DNA of 64,000 nucleotides from Capronia americana (taxonomy: Eukaryota > Ascomycota > Eurotiomycetes > Chaetothyriales > Herpotrichiellaceae): NCBI GenBank assembly GCA_016110215.1, contig JADWQD010000019.1:1-64000 (forward strand), read 5' to 3'. Shown here one piece after another: positions 1-9,236 of this stretch (positions are counted from its first letter, which is position 1; each line of letters opens with the position of its first letter). Under the pieces are notes generated by a model. That model made no database searches. It worked only from the letters and a program-made list of their open reading frames with translations, and was not told where the DNA came from. The position numbers and the translations under genes are program-made.

Positions 1-608
1 AATAATTGCGCAACAGCCATGATGAACTGCAAGGCGTGCATTGTGTGGTAGCGTGCACGTGACAGGGAACTCTCCTATCTCATTCTCCGAAACTCGAGCC
101 TCGCAAGATAATGGCTCATCTCCAACACCATTTCCCGATGCGGGTTTCTTGATGGTCTGCAGAAAGCGTGGTCCGACAATACGTAGATGTTTCTGTCCGT
201 GATTCGGTTCGATTCACCGGCCTGAGCGCGATCGAGGGGGTGTGTCCGCACAGCCTCGGTGGAGATGGAGAAGCCTGGAGGGGCCCTCATCCCCGGCCTA
301 TCCCCAATGCTCGGCAGCCTCGAGGCTTGGAGAGAAGATCGGGGAAGCGTCGCACACACACACAACCAAGCTCACCTGACCGGATCGTGGAGCGAGTAGC
401 GAGAGGTGAGAAGCGAGAAGCGAGAAGCGAGACTCCAAGCCTTGAGCCTTGTGTCTTTATCCTACCCTCGTCTCCCGCTGCCAATTAAGCCTTGGGTAAG
501 TAAAATGGAAAGGCCTAGGTGAGTAAATCAAACCCCAGCACCAGCCATCAATCGCTTGTAATGGCTCCCGTCTGTCATGCCATGTGATTCCTCACTCTCC
601 CACCAAAC
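1..608. other. Gene-free left edge with short repeat
   Basis: No convincing coding frame is seen here. A 7-nt unit (GAGAAGC) is repeated about 3.4 times at 408-431. The last part is the upstream region of the metallo-hydrolase gene that starts at 609. Confidence 0.5.
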
Positions 609-1870
609 ATGCCTCCCAACCAGAAGTTGGCCGTGCCAGATGGCGCCGTGGCGCGGCTCCGAATCATCGACTCGACCACCAAAATCAAGGGCCTGCCCCT
701 CGACTACCTCATGACCCCGGCCATGCCGGGAATGGAAGTCCTGCCCGAAGCGCCTACGTGGTCGTTCCTCGTGGAGAGCGACACCGGCCGCAAGGCGCTG
801 TTCGATCTGGGCGTCCCGCCGAATTGGAGAGAGTTTTCGCCCGTCATCGCCACTCCCTTGCAGACGCGAGGCTGGGGCGAGCCTTCCGGCGAGAAGCATG
901 TGGCTGATATCCTGGTCGAGGAGGGCGTTGATCTTTCCACCATCAACAGTATCATTTGGAGGTGAGTGGAAGCGTCATGTCACAGGCTCGTATTGTACTG
1001 CACATACCTCATCCGTGATTCCGCTGGAGCACCAAGTTGAAGTTGAAATGGACATTCAAGTTGACGCTACGCCACACTATGGCCCAAAGTCACTGGCACT
1101 ACGACCATATAGGCGACCCATCCACGTTCCCTCCGTCGACAGAGTTGATTGTCGGTCCGGGATTCAAAGAGGCTTTTTGTCCAGGCTGGCCGGCTAGACA
1201 GGACTCCCCTGTGAGGGAGAGCGATTTCGCGTGAGTCAGATCGAAAGTGTATGTGAGTGCGTCCTAACTCACCCACAGAGGTCGTCCCCTCCGCGAACTC
1301 ACCTTCGACGAACCAACTGCCCTCCAAATCGGCCCCTTCCGCGCCTTCGACCTCTTCGGCGACGCATCATTCTATCTCCTCGACACCCCCGGCCACGCGA
1401 TCGGCCATCTCGCCGGCCTAGTCCGCACCAGCACCAACCCCGACACCTTCGTCATGATGGGCGGCGACCTGTGCCACCATGGCGGCGAGTTGCGGCCATC
1501 GGAAATCCTGCCCCTGCCGGCACAAGTACATCTTCCGTCGCTGAAGCTGAAGCTGAACCAGTACCCCGGCTGTATGTGTCCCGGGTCAGCGTTCGAACGC
1601 ATCCAGGAGACTCGAGGCCGGGCGCGCAACGAACCCTTCTTCGACCCCGCCATCGGGTACGACATCCCCGAGACGATACGGACGATCAAGAAGGTCCAAG
1701 GCGCCGATGCCGAGGAGAATATCTTCTTCATCTACGCGCACGACACGTCCATACGGGGGGTCGTTGATTTGTTCCCCGCGCCGGCGAACGAGTGGAAGGC
1801 CAAGGGATGGCGGGAGAAGGCGTTCTGGAGATTCCTCGAGGATTTTGGGGGGGCATTAATAGAGAATTAA
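609..1870 (+). CDS. Metallo-beta-lactamase-fold hydrolase (lactonase-like)
   Basis: Three exons, 609-961, 1090-1230 and 1279-1870, close in phase to 361 residues. The introns are 128 and 48 bp with GTGAGT donors. Splicing of exon 1 to exon 2 restores the family signature HWHYDHIGD (HxHxDH), which binds the two zinc ions. Later likely metal ligands are the His of TPGHAIGH, the Asp of GGDLCHHGG and a C-terminal His in YAHD. The layout matches fungal MBL-fold hydrolases often annotated as N-acyl homoserine lactonase-like, but the substrate cannot be read from sequence; other esters or lactones are equally possible. No signal peptide is seen, so it is probably cytosolic. It stands alone on the plus strand, with an 800-bp gap before the next gene, which runs the other way. 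Confidence 0.88.
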
Positions 1871-2670
1871 CGATCCCTGGCATTGAAGAGGTTAGATACA
1901 ATCAATAGAGGTAGATAGTAGATTGATTGACCATCCATGAAAGAGCAGAGCCTGGAGCTCGTGGTCGAAAGAATCAAGCTAAACTTCAGTATCGACCACG
2001 GAAGGCGCACGTTAGCACCTTCATATCTTAGCTTTGGCTCATTCTCTCTTAGCCGAGCGAACATCAACGAATAAATCGATTGACGCATGAGCCCATCCAC
2101 TTACTGGCAGGGCGTAATTAATTGTGTGGCGGGATGTGAGTAAATCTCAATCGCTTTAAGTCAGGAGGACTCGCGGATATACGGCCATTTGCCCGACCGT
2201 ACAGCAACGCCACTATGTCAAGTTGCTCCGCAGTAGTCCTACTGCCCGGCATTCTCGAGAATAGCCGTGTGGCCGGCCTTCTTCACCTTGCTGACCCTAC
2301 AGTTCGACGCAGGTTGTAGGGAAATTCCCCGCCGAATTTGGAGGGCATCTTCCCTCCATGCTAAGATCGCTGCCCTGGTCAGTTCCTACGTCAGGCCGTA
2401 CCCTCCTCGGTCGTAGTGTCATGTCGTGTATGGTAACTAACTAGCTATATAAGACGGAATGAGATGAAGGAGGGTGATTGCAGTGCCACGCCGCTAAGGC
2501 CCAACACCGTGGGGGAAAAAAGCATTGCTCAGACTATGCAGTTCGTTCTGGGAGAAGATGCGTGACAACAAGATCAGACAGGGCTTCCCAAACCAATCCC
2601 CGATAACAGTCGTCAGCGGAGTTATGGCACGTGATGGTCTGGGCCCGTCTAGCATGCGCACTGGCCGACC
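1871..2670. other. Intergenic, convergent gene ends
   Basis: About 800 bp between the 3' ends of two convergent genes. I see no coding frame, RNA gene or notable repeat. Confidence 0.5.
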
Positions 2671-3603
2671 TCAAGCAATCGTGTAGGGATGCCGCTGAAA
2701 GTATTCTTGAAGGGTGGTAAGTTTCGCAGTCACATTCTTCTTAGACCGGGCCACCTTTTCCTCACTGTCAGGCCCGAAGTAGCCGTACTCATCCTGGAAG
2801 GCGCCACCGTCGGCGAACAAGTCACCGAAGAACGGCAAGGATTTGGCAAAGTCTTGGTTCGAGAGCTGCTTGTAGACGACGGTCTTGCCAGTAACCTTGG
2901 ACAGAATCTCCGCTATCTCCACCACACTGTAGAAGGCGACCGCGGCGTACAATGTCTGGCCTTCGTGCTCGTCGGGCTTGGCGAGGATGGCGTTGACATA
3001 CTTGCCCGTGTCCCCCGTAGCGTCGATATATGGCAGCCGGCAGCTGGGCCGGACATTTCGAATGAGAGAATACGTGCCGTCACCATTCGGCTGAGGACCG
3101 AGAAACGGCTGCGTCTCAAAATTCTCCATAAAGTATCCTCCACACCAGAAGGCACTCTTGATGGGCAAAGTCCTGATATACTTCTCACCCTCGGCTTTAG
3201 CATCGAAAGCGGTGACGGCGGTGTACTTGCCGCCAGAAAGATCACTGTAGGATGGCAGAGTGCTGAAGATAATGTACTCGAGGCCCTGTTCGACCGCGGC
3301 GTCGGCAACGGTCCTGATGATGTCGACTTCGATTTTGACGGCGTCAGGGCCAAAGGCCGGCGTCGTGACGATGAAGACGAAGTTGGCCCCGGCCAGAGCT
3401 TTTGTGATGGAAGCGCGGTTCTTTACATCGCCCTCGACGACTTCCACCTGCTGCTTCAGGTCCTTGATCGTGTCCGAGCTTGGGTTTCGAGTGATGGCGC
3501 GAAGCTTGTATATTTGGGAGAGTTCTGGATCGCTCAAGACATTCCTTATCACGGAGCTTCCTTGGTGGCCAGTTGCTCCGAGCACCGCCAGAGTCCTGGA
3601 CAT
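2671..3603 (-). CDS. NmrA-like NAD(P)-binding protein
   Basis: Intronless, 310 residues from the ATG at 3603. An in-frame ATG at 3630 would add nine residues (basic, KSQLRTKK), but the shorter start puts the Rossmann strand at the N-terminus as in the family. The first residues include the dinucleotide-binding motif GATGHQG, followed by an acidic ELSQIYKLRAITR region and the typical NmrA middle segment with SAFWCGGYFMENF. Members are atypical short-chain dehydrogenases that either reduce small substrates (isoflavone-reductase type) or sense NAD(P) redox state, as NmrA does for nitrogen regulation. The YxxxK pair of classical SDRs is not evident, so function is open. It shares its strand with the fumarylacetoacetase gene upstream. 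Confidence 0.9.
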   Translation of the reverse strand: MSRTLAVLGATGHQGSSVIRNVLSDPELSQIYKLRAITRNPSSDTIKDLKQQVEVVEGDVKNRASITKALAGANFVFIVTTPAFGPDAVKIEVDIIRTVADAAVEQGLEYIIFSTLPSYSDLSGGKYTAVTAFDAKAEGEKYIRTLPIKSAFWCGGYFMENFETQPFLGPQPNGDGTYSLIRNVRPSCRLPYIDATGDTGKYVNAILAKPDEHEGQTLYAAVAFYSVVEIAEILSKVTGKTVVYKQLSNQDFAKSLPFFGDLFADGGAFQDEYGYFGPDSEEKVARSKKNVTAKLTTLQEYFQRHPYTIA

Positions 3604-4335
3604 TTTTTTCGTACGCAATTGGGATTTCAACAGCTCTTGGTCCCGGAGATGTGAGCGCTGTTTTCAGTTCCTTCTCAAGCCGAACACACCAACTCCGCTG
3701 CATCCTCTTTCAGGCCCCGTTAAAGTAGTAGACGTTGCACGTCTCCCAGGATGGCGCGAGACTCCCCGCCGGATAGTCCGTCCGGATACCCCGCTCGCGT
3801 TGCTCGGGCGACAACGAAGAGAAACGGGATGAGATCGGCTTTGGAGGACACTGTGTTCGTGCTCACCGCAGTATAATGATGTGATGAGCAGCTTGACCAT
3901 TCTATAAAGTCCTCTATTGCACCTCGTCCATAATCCTTGGCGCTGGTCACGTGCACTGCGTTGCGCGCCACCCCATACGGTGTTGTTGCTGCAATATTTC
4001 ATAGTTCAATATCTATTGCATTGAGTCCAACACCGTCAGGTCCGAGGTCGGCATCTCAGTTAACATGTATTGGGCTCGGTGACAAATTAGTAGACGACCA
4101 GTAAGTCCGAGAGCTGCTCGTTCCTTCATGCATCGACTAGTTACGGCAACGCGCAGACCGCAAAAGGCAGGTTGCTCCAGTGTCACTATGGTAACTCAGT
4201 AGGATCTAGTATCCAATATCCACTGTGTCTTATATATCTCATATTCAAATTCCACATCTGATATTCAAATCCCACAAGTGAACTCGAATTCTAGATCCAA
4301 CGAATCCTCCCACCACATCCCGTCGCAACACAACC
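3604..4335. other. Intergenic, AT-rich end with 20-bp repeat
   Basis: No gene is recognised. Near the 3' end of the fumarylacetoacetase gene two 20-bp direct repeats beginning ATATTCAAAT lie at 4241 and 4261. They may be part of its 3' end region. Confidence 0.45.
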
Positions 4336-6006
4336 CTACCGAATAGGCGCATCCGGTCCTACAATCTTTCCCCTACACTCGCCGAACCCGAGGACCTTCC
4401 GTCCAGTAGAGTCCTCACACCACGCCGAGAGGACGACAGAATCGCCATCCTCTAAATACCGCAGTTCGCCGCCGCCCTCGAGCGCAATCGGCCGCGTGGC
4501 ATGCAGGGTCGCCTCGAACAGACAGCCCAGCTCGACTTTATTGCCCCGCTCATCGACGCCGTCTCCAGATACGGTGCCCGTGCCCATCAGATCGCCCGTG
4601 CGGAGCCCACAATTCGCGGACGCGTGGTGAGTGATCTGCTGATAGGGCGTCCAGTAGAGGTATTTGAGGTTGCTGGTCGTGATCTGATGGCGCTTGCCGT
4701 CCCGTTCCAGGTGGACCGCGAGCTTGACGTCGAAGGTGCCGTGCGCGAAGTCCCCGTAGCGGAGATGCGTCAGGGGGTTGGTCTCGTGCTTGGGCGCCGT
4801 GCGGAACGCCTTTAGCGCGTCCAGCGTGATGACCCACGGCGAGATGGTGGTGCCGAAGGATTTGGAATTGAAGGGGCCCAGAGGCGGCATTTCAAAGACT
4901 TGCAAGTCGCGGCTCGACCAGTCGTTTAGCAGTACGAAGCCGAAGATATGGTCCGGCGCATCGTCCACCTTGATCGTCTCCCCGTACGGCACTGGCTTGG
5001 AGACGATGTAGCCTACTTCGAGTTCGAAGTCGAGATGTGGCTCGGCTCCGTACGTGGGCACGCGCGTCCCATCGGGTTCCGTCTTCCAATACACGCCCCG
5101 CGGTCGACGAATTAGTGACGGCGAGGAAAGGACACTGGACGCCCGGCCATTATACGCCGAAGGGGCGTGGAAAAAGTTCTCGGGGATCGCGGCACCTTTC
5201 ATCATGGGTGCACACTGAGAGGTCAGCTAGAGCTAATAGGGGTTTTGCCAATATAGGCGCCCTGTGAGGAGTGACGACAGCCAACATAGACATCTTGTGA
5301 AGGGTAACGACGACCAACATGAACGTGACGACAGTCTAAATAGAGATCTTGTGAAGAGTGAGGGGGGGACTCACATTCCTGCAATGTTCCAACGAACAGA
5401 AGAAATCCGTATACTCGGGAATCCCGACCGGCAAGTGCATCTCCACATCCGCCAGCCTGTACAGACTCGTCTCTGGGATCTTCTTCTCCTTCGTATCATT
5501 GACAACGGCCGCGATGATCTGCTCGCGCACCGCCGTCCTGGTCTTGGCCTCGAGTGCTGCGAACGCGTTCAACGATGTCTGTTTAATTTGAAAAATATCA
5601 CAATTAGTCCATATGATCCTGTAGTCTTGATACATATATAGCCGCGCCGCTCTGCTGTCTCAATTGTGCTGCTACATAGCAAAGCACAGCTTCTGCCAGC
5701 TTGTGCCGGCAGTGCCAGTGCCAACAGAACGGGAACGGGAACGGAACGGACAGCGCTCTGCGCAACGTACTCGTACATACGTACCTGAGACAGCGCGTGC
5801 GTCACCGCGTCGTCGTCGTCGTCGACGACGTCTGAAAAGAACCCGGCCCTGCTAAGAGCTCGGAGATCCACGGCGAACTCGCCGATCGCGGTCGCGCATC
5901 GCGGCGTTGGATCGTCTTTCGTGGAGAAGACCCCGAAGGGGATGTTGTCGATTGTGAACGGTGAGTCGCCATCTGGCGAGACGTGCGAAAGCGATGCCGA
6001 TGCCAT
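4336..6006 (-). CDS. fahA: Fumarylacetoacetase (FAH family)
   Basis: Three exons, 6006-5785, 5578-5375 and 5214-4336, all in phase 0, giving 434 residues; the introns are 206 and 160 bp. Fumarylacetoacetase hydrolyses fumarylacetoacetate to fumarate and acetoacetate, the last step of phenylalanine/tyrosine (homogentisate) breakdown. The N-terminal domain holds NIPFGVFST. Family catalytic and metal residues are present: Asp and His in YTDFFCSLEH, two Glu in LDFELEVGY, Asp in LLNDWSSRD, then the SFGTTISPW block. YNGRASSV and TGDLMGTGT also match. An unusual five-Asp run (VVDDDDDAV) ends exon 1. Maleylacetoacetate isomerase and homogentisate dioxygenase, often clustered with this gene in fungi, are not in the window. 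Intron 2 and the 5' leader carry direct repeats. Confidence in the family is high; paralogy to a housekeeping copy is unknown. Confidence 0.93.
5269..5362. repeat. 54-bp period direct repeat inside FAH intron 2
   Basis: Two imperfect copies of a block beginning GTGACGACAG and ending CTTGTGAAG(A/G)GT start at 5271 and 5325, with a partial related block between them (AACGACGACCAACAT). Together they fill most of the second intron of the fumarylacetoacetase gene. Confidence 0.75.
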
Positions 6007-6082
6007 AATAGGATATTCTGTTACAGGCCCTGAGACGTGGGTCGACTGCAGAGAGGGAGTGAGTCCGAGATCGAGATTGAGT

Positions 6083-6147
6083 CTTATGAGATGTTCAGAC
6101 TGTCGGACCGAGGGAAGTCCAAGTTCGACTCTTATAAGATGTTCAGA
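6083..6147. promoter_or_regulatory. Direct repeats in the FAH upstream region
   Basis: Two 17-nt copies of CTTAT(G/A)AGATGTTCAGA lie at 6083-6099 and 6131-6147, 48 bp apart and 77-141 bp upstream of the proposed FAH start codon. A TATA-like string (TATAAAA on the minus strand) lies near 6170. A regulatory role is inference only. Confidence 0.35.
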
Positions 6148-6610
6148 ACAGAGGGAGTCCGTCTTTTTTATACACTTTTCAGACCCCCCTGCCCCATCAG
6201 CGACATTCTCCACACTCCCATGCATGTGCGAAAGCCGTGGCCGTGTTCAATATTAATATTGCAAGCATGACTCTCCGATCCGGGGACGCCCAATCATAAG
6301 CCACCGATACTGCCACGGCCGGTCTTTCGGTTCCGACTTCGTGAGCCCTTCGTACTTGTACCACTTCCGACACAAGTCTGGACGGACCCTATTTTCCGCT
6401 TCCGACCTGTTAGCGCGTAATAGGTTGCGGTCGGTCGGGATATCAGGTGTCGTCTTCGGTCAACTACTGGACGAGCCGTGAAGAAGATCCGGCGATTGCA
6501 AAATAAATATGCTTCAACTACCGGACCGGCCCATGGAAGCCGATCGGAAACAATTGCAGTCGGTGCATATGCGAAAAAAGTGTCGCGCAAGTGCCGGCAC
6601 CGAGAGCACG

Positions 6611-8323
6611 TCAAGGGTGTATTTCATGTATATGCTTCAACCCCAGTTTCCAGCTATTATGCCAGCTTTCAACACCGCGCGGCTCGGCGATGAACTTTTC
6701 CAGGATCTCGAGAGCTTGGATCCAACTCAGGTGGCCGTACTTCTGTATGACCACCATGAGGAGCTTAAATCTTGCGTCATCCTTGTAGTCGCGCGGTAAG
6801 GACGGCATCTTGGGTGGCATCATGGTCCCGGCAATGTCAATGGCCACCCAGAGATAAAACTCGGCTAGGTCACGGTCACTATCTTCGAACATGTCCTGCC
6901 ATAGACAGAGTTCTTCAGCGTGGTATCGCATATGTTGGATGTACAACGGACTAAAGCGCTCGGTCCGTGTGCGATCCAGTATTGATGTCAGTATTCCAAT
7001 GCACACTGAGCGCTCGACAAGAGTGAGGTCCGTGCAAGCCAGGAGTCGGACGGCGTATTCCGTTTCCTGCATGTTTGCGGCATTGGGAATTCCTGATGAC
7101 AATCCTCCCAAGCAGCCTTCGATCTGGTTGATGTAGCGACTGCTGGTGACGACGCGATTGACGAGTGTCATGACTGGAACACTCAGGCGATACTGGAGTG
7201 CCAGGTTCCGGAAGCCCACTGGTAATGGACTGATGAGCTCATCCAGGCCAACGATGGGATAGCGGTGATATGGATGCTGCAAGTCCAGGTAGTTGGGCGA
7301 TGGGATGGAATGGAGAAGTTCCTTCGCATTATTCTGGGCCATGTACGCCCAGAAACTCTCCATCCTGTCAGCCGCTCATTAGCATTTCAGACTCGTTGCA
7401 AGGGGGGGCAAGAGGACCGCACCCGATCAGATACGGCTTCAAGATGGTTGGCCACCCTAGTTGATCAACCCCGCCGCGGAGAGCGACAATCTGTCGCAAA
7501 CCACCCAGGTGCATCTCAAAGGCAACTATATCGTTCATCATGAACTATCGCAGTCAGCATTTGGCCGTATTGATTCTTCCCGACTTCCAACTCACATCAA
7601 CGCCCATCAAAGCTATGATCGCGAATAGAATGGCATCCTGCGCATATCCATGTTGCCGAGAAAGGACTTCCCGCAGTCGTTGGAGGGAGCGACTGTAGTG
7701 AAACAGGGCGTCCTTGTCCGGCCCATTACTCCATCGATGGGCGGTGAGGTTGGCTTGTGCCAACGCAATAAGAGCTTCGAACATCAGGCTGTTCTGCAAC
7801 GCATATTGAAAGTATTGTCGTAAGACAATAGCGCCTGCTTCGGCCGACAGCACCTCCGGACGGATGATGTGGGCAGGGCCGTAATAGTGGAGGACTGTGC
7901 ATGGTGTCAGTCAGTCGATCTACGGTGAAGGGAGACGTACCTACAGTAGTCTACCGCGGCAGGGATGCACTCGCGAAACTCGATGGGGTATGCGCTGAAG
8001 GGATCGGAGCGGAAACCATGTCTATCATGACCAAGCGATCTGGGGTGCAAAGATCCGACAGATGCCTGAGAAGAATCGGGCGAGGAGTTGCGACTGCGTG
8101 ATTGCGACAGAGTCTTCCCGTTTGGAGGGCTGACGTCGTCCACCGTCACTACTCCTCCTGGCGAGCTCTTGGGAGATAATTCGTTCGCTTTCGCAGCCTT
8201 TCTGGCCGATGGCCGCGATCTGTTGCGATAATGGGTGCCAATGTAGGACGCGACGATGCGTCGATTTCTGCGATCCGTCTGGTCGGAAGGATGAGAATAG
8301 TTGACGAATGTAGTATCAGGCAT
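6611..8323 (-). CDS. Fungal-specific regulator, PF11951-like, no zinc cluster
   Basis: Four exons, 8323-7945, 7894-7596, 7544-7423 and 7364-6611, give 517 residues with three introns of 50, 51 and 58 bp. The N-terminus starts with a short conserved-looking segment (FVNYSHPSDQTDRRNRR) followed by a basic, Ser-rich linker, and contains no Zn2Cys6 cysteine pattern. The rest resembles the helical fungal transcription-factor domain: DYFLHYYGPAHI, a HRWSNGPDKDALFHYSRSL helix pair, MHLGGLRQIVALRGG and a C-terminal helical block. Proteins of this architecture are common in Pezizomycotina and mostly uncharacterised; a nuclear regulatory role is inferred from the family. The gene lies between fumarylacetoacetase and a secreted mannanase on the same strand, so either could be a target, but nothing in the sequence proves it. 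Confidence 0.8.
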
Positions 8324-9236
8324 GTTCGTTCAGGCGAACTCGACGTGATTCACATTTCACAATGCCCGCTGGCAGAAGGCGTGGTCCCAACGCTGGTTAT
8401 ATGCAGGTCCAGCGGCCTAGGCCGTTTCTTGGCTGCTTGTGTCCCTGCCCGAGATACCAGGGCGGATTGACAATCCAGTATGCCGTTAATTTACCAAATC
8501 ATAGTTGCCCCAACGGCATTGACGAGGCGACTGCTTGCTAGGTATTCCGCCCGAAGCGACCAAGGCCGGTCTGGATACGTAGTGGCAAAGCTCAAAGATC
8601 AGCCCCACGGGCGGGTTTCCAGCTTGACATGGGCGAAGAAGAGACTTCTGCCGGATCTGCGACATCACACTGCGAAACTCGAGGCACGGGTGCGTCGACG
8701 AACCTGTGGGGGCCAACAACGGCCAGCCATTAGCTGTTTCAGGGCAAGCCTCACTTCAGCCCCAGCGAATCGATAGGCGCCCCCGTCGCTGTGGACTGGC
8801 GAGTGCGTCAACCGCCGAAACTCAGACGTGGCGCCATCGACCGTGAAGGCAGTCGGTACACCCAATCCACTCTTTGTCAGCGTCGGGGGGCCGGCCTCCT
8901 CGACGTCCTGGGAATGCCGCTCAGAAGCGTCGGTTGCTGTGTCGAAGCTTGGAAGATAGATGGCACGGAAAACTATTCTCCATACGGTCTAAGTCAGTCC
9001 CTCTGGTCCATCAAGCCTGCACGCTGAAGTAAGCGGAGGAGGAGAATAAGCCACAGAATGAGCCAACATTTGTCAATAGCCTCATGTTACCATTGTTGAT
9101 CGTTCGATCCAAAAGGCCCCAGTTCCGTTCGCTTAAATCGGGGCATAGATCATTTGGAGCATAAAAATCTCCTCGCCTTGGATATAGAGTCCAACTATGT
9201 AAGCCAAAACGGCCTGCGCCAATTATGGTTTCCCGC
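8324..9236. other. Intergenic, GH76 3' side and regulator promoter
   Basis: About 900 bp. Open frames here are short and do not resemble known proteins. It should hold the promoter of the PF11951-like regulator. Confidence 0.45.

Noticed and set aside
2689..3654. Long plus-strand open frame opposite the NmrA-like gene
   Set aside because: Antisense shadow of a clear NmrA-like protein; no domain of its own.
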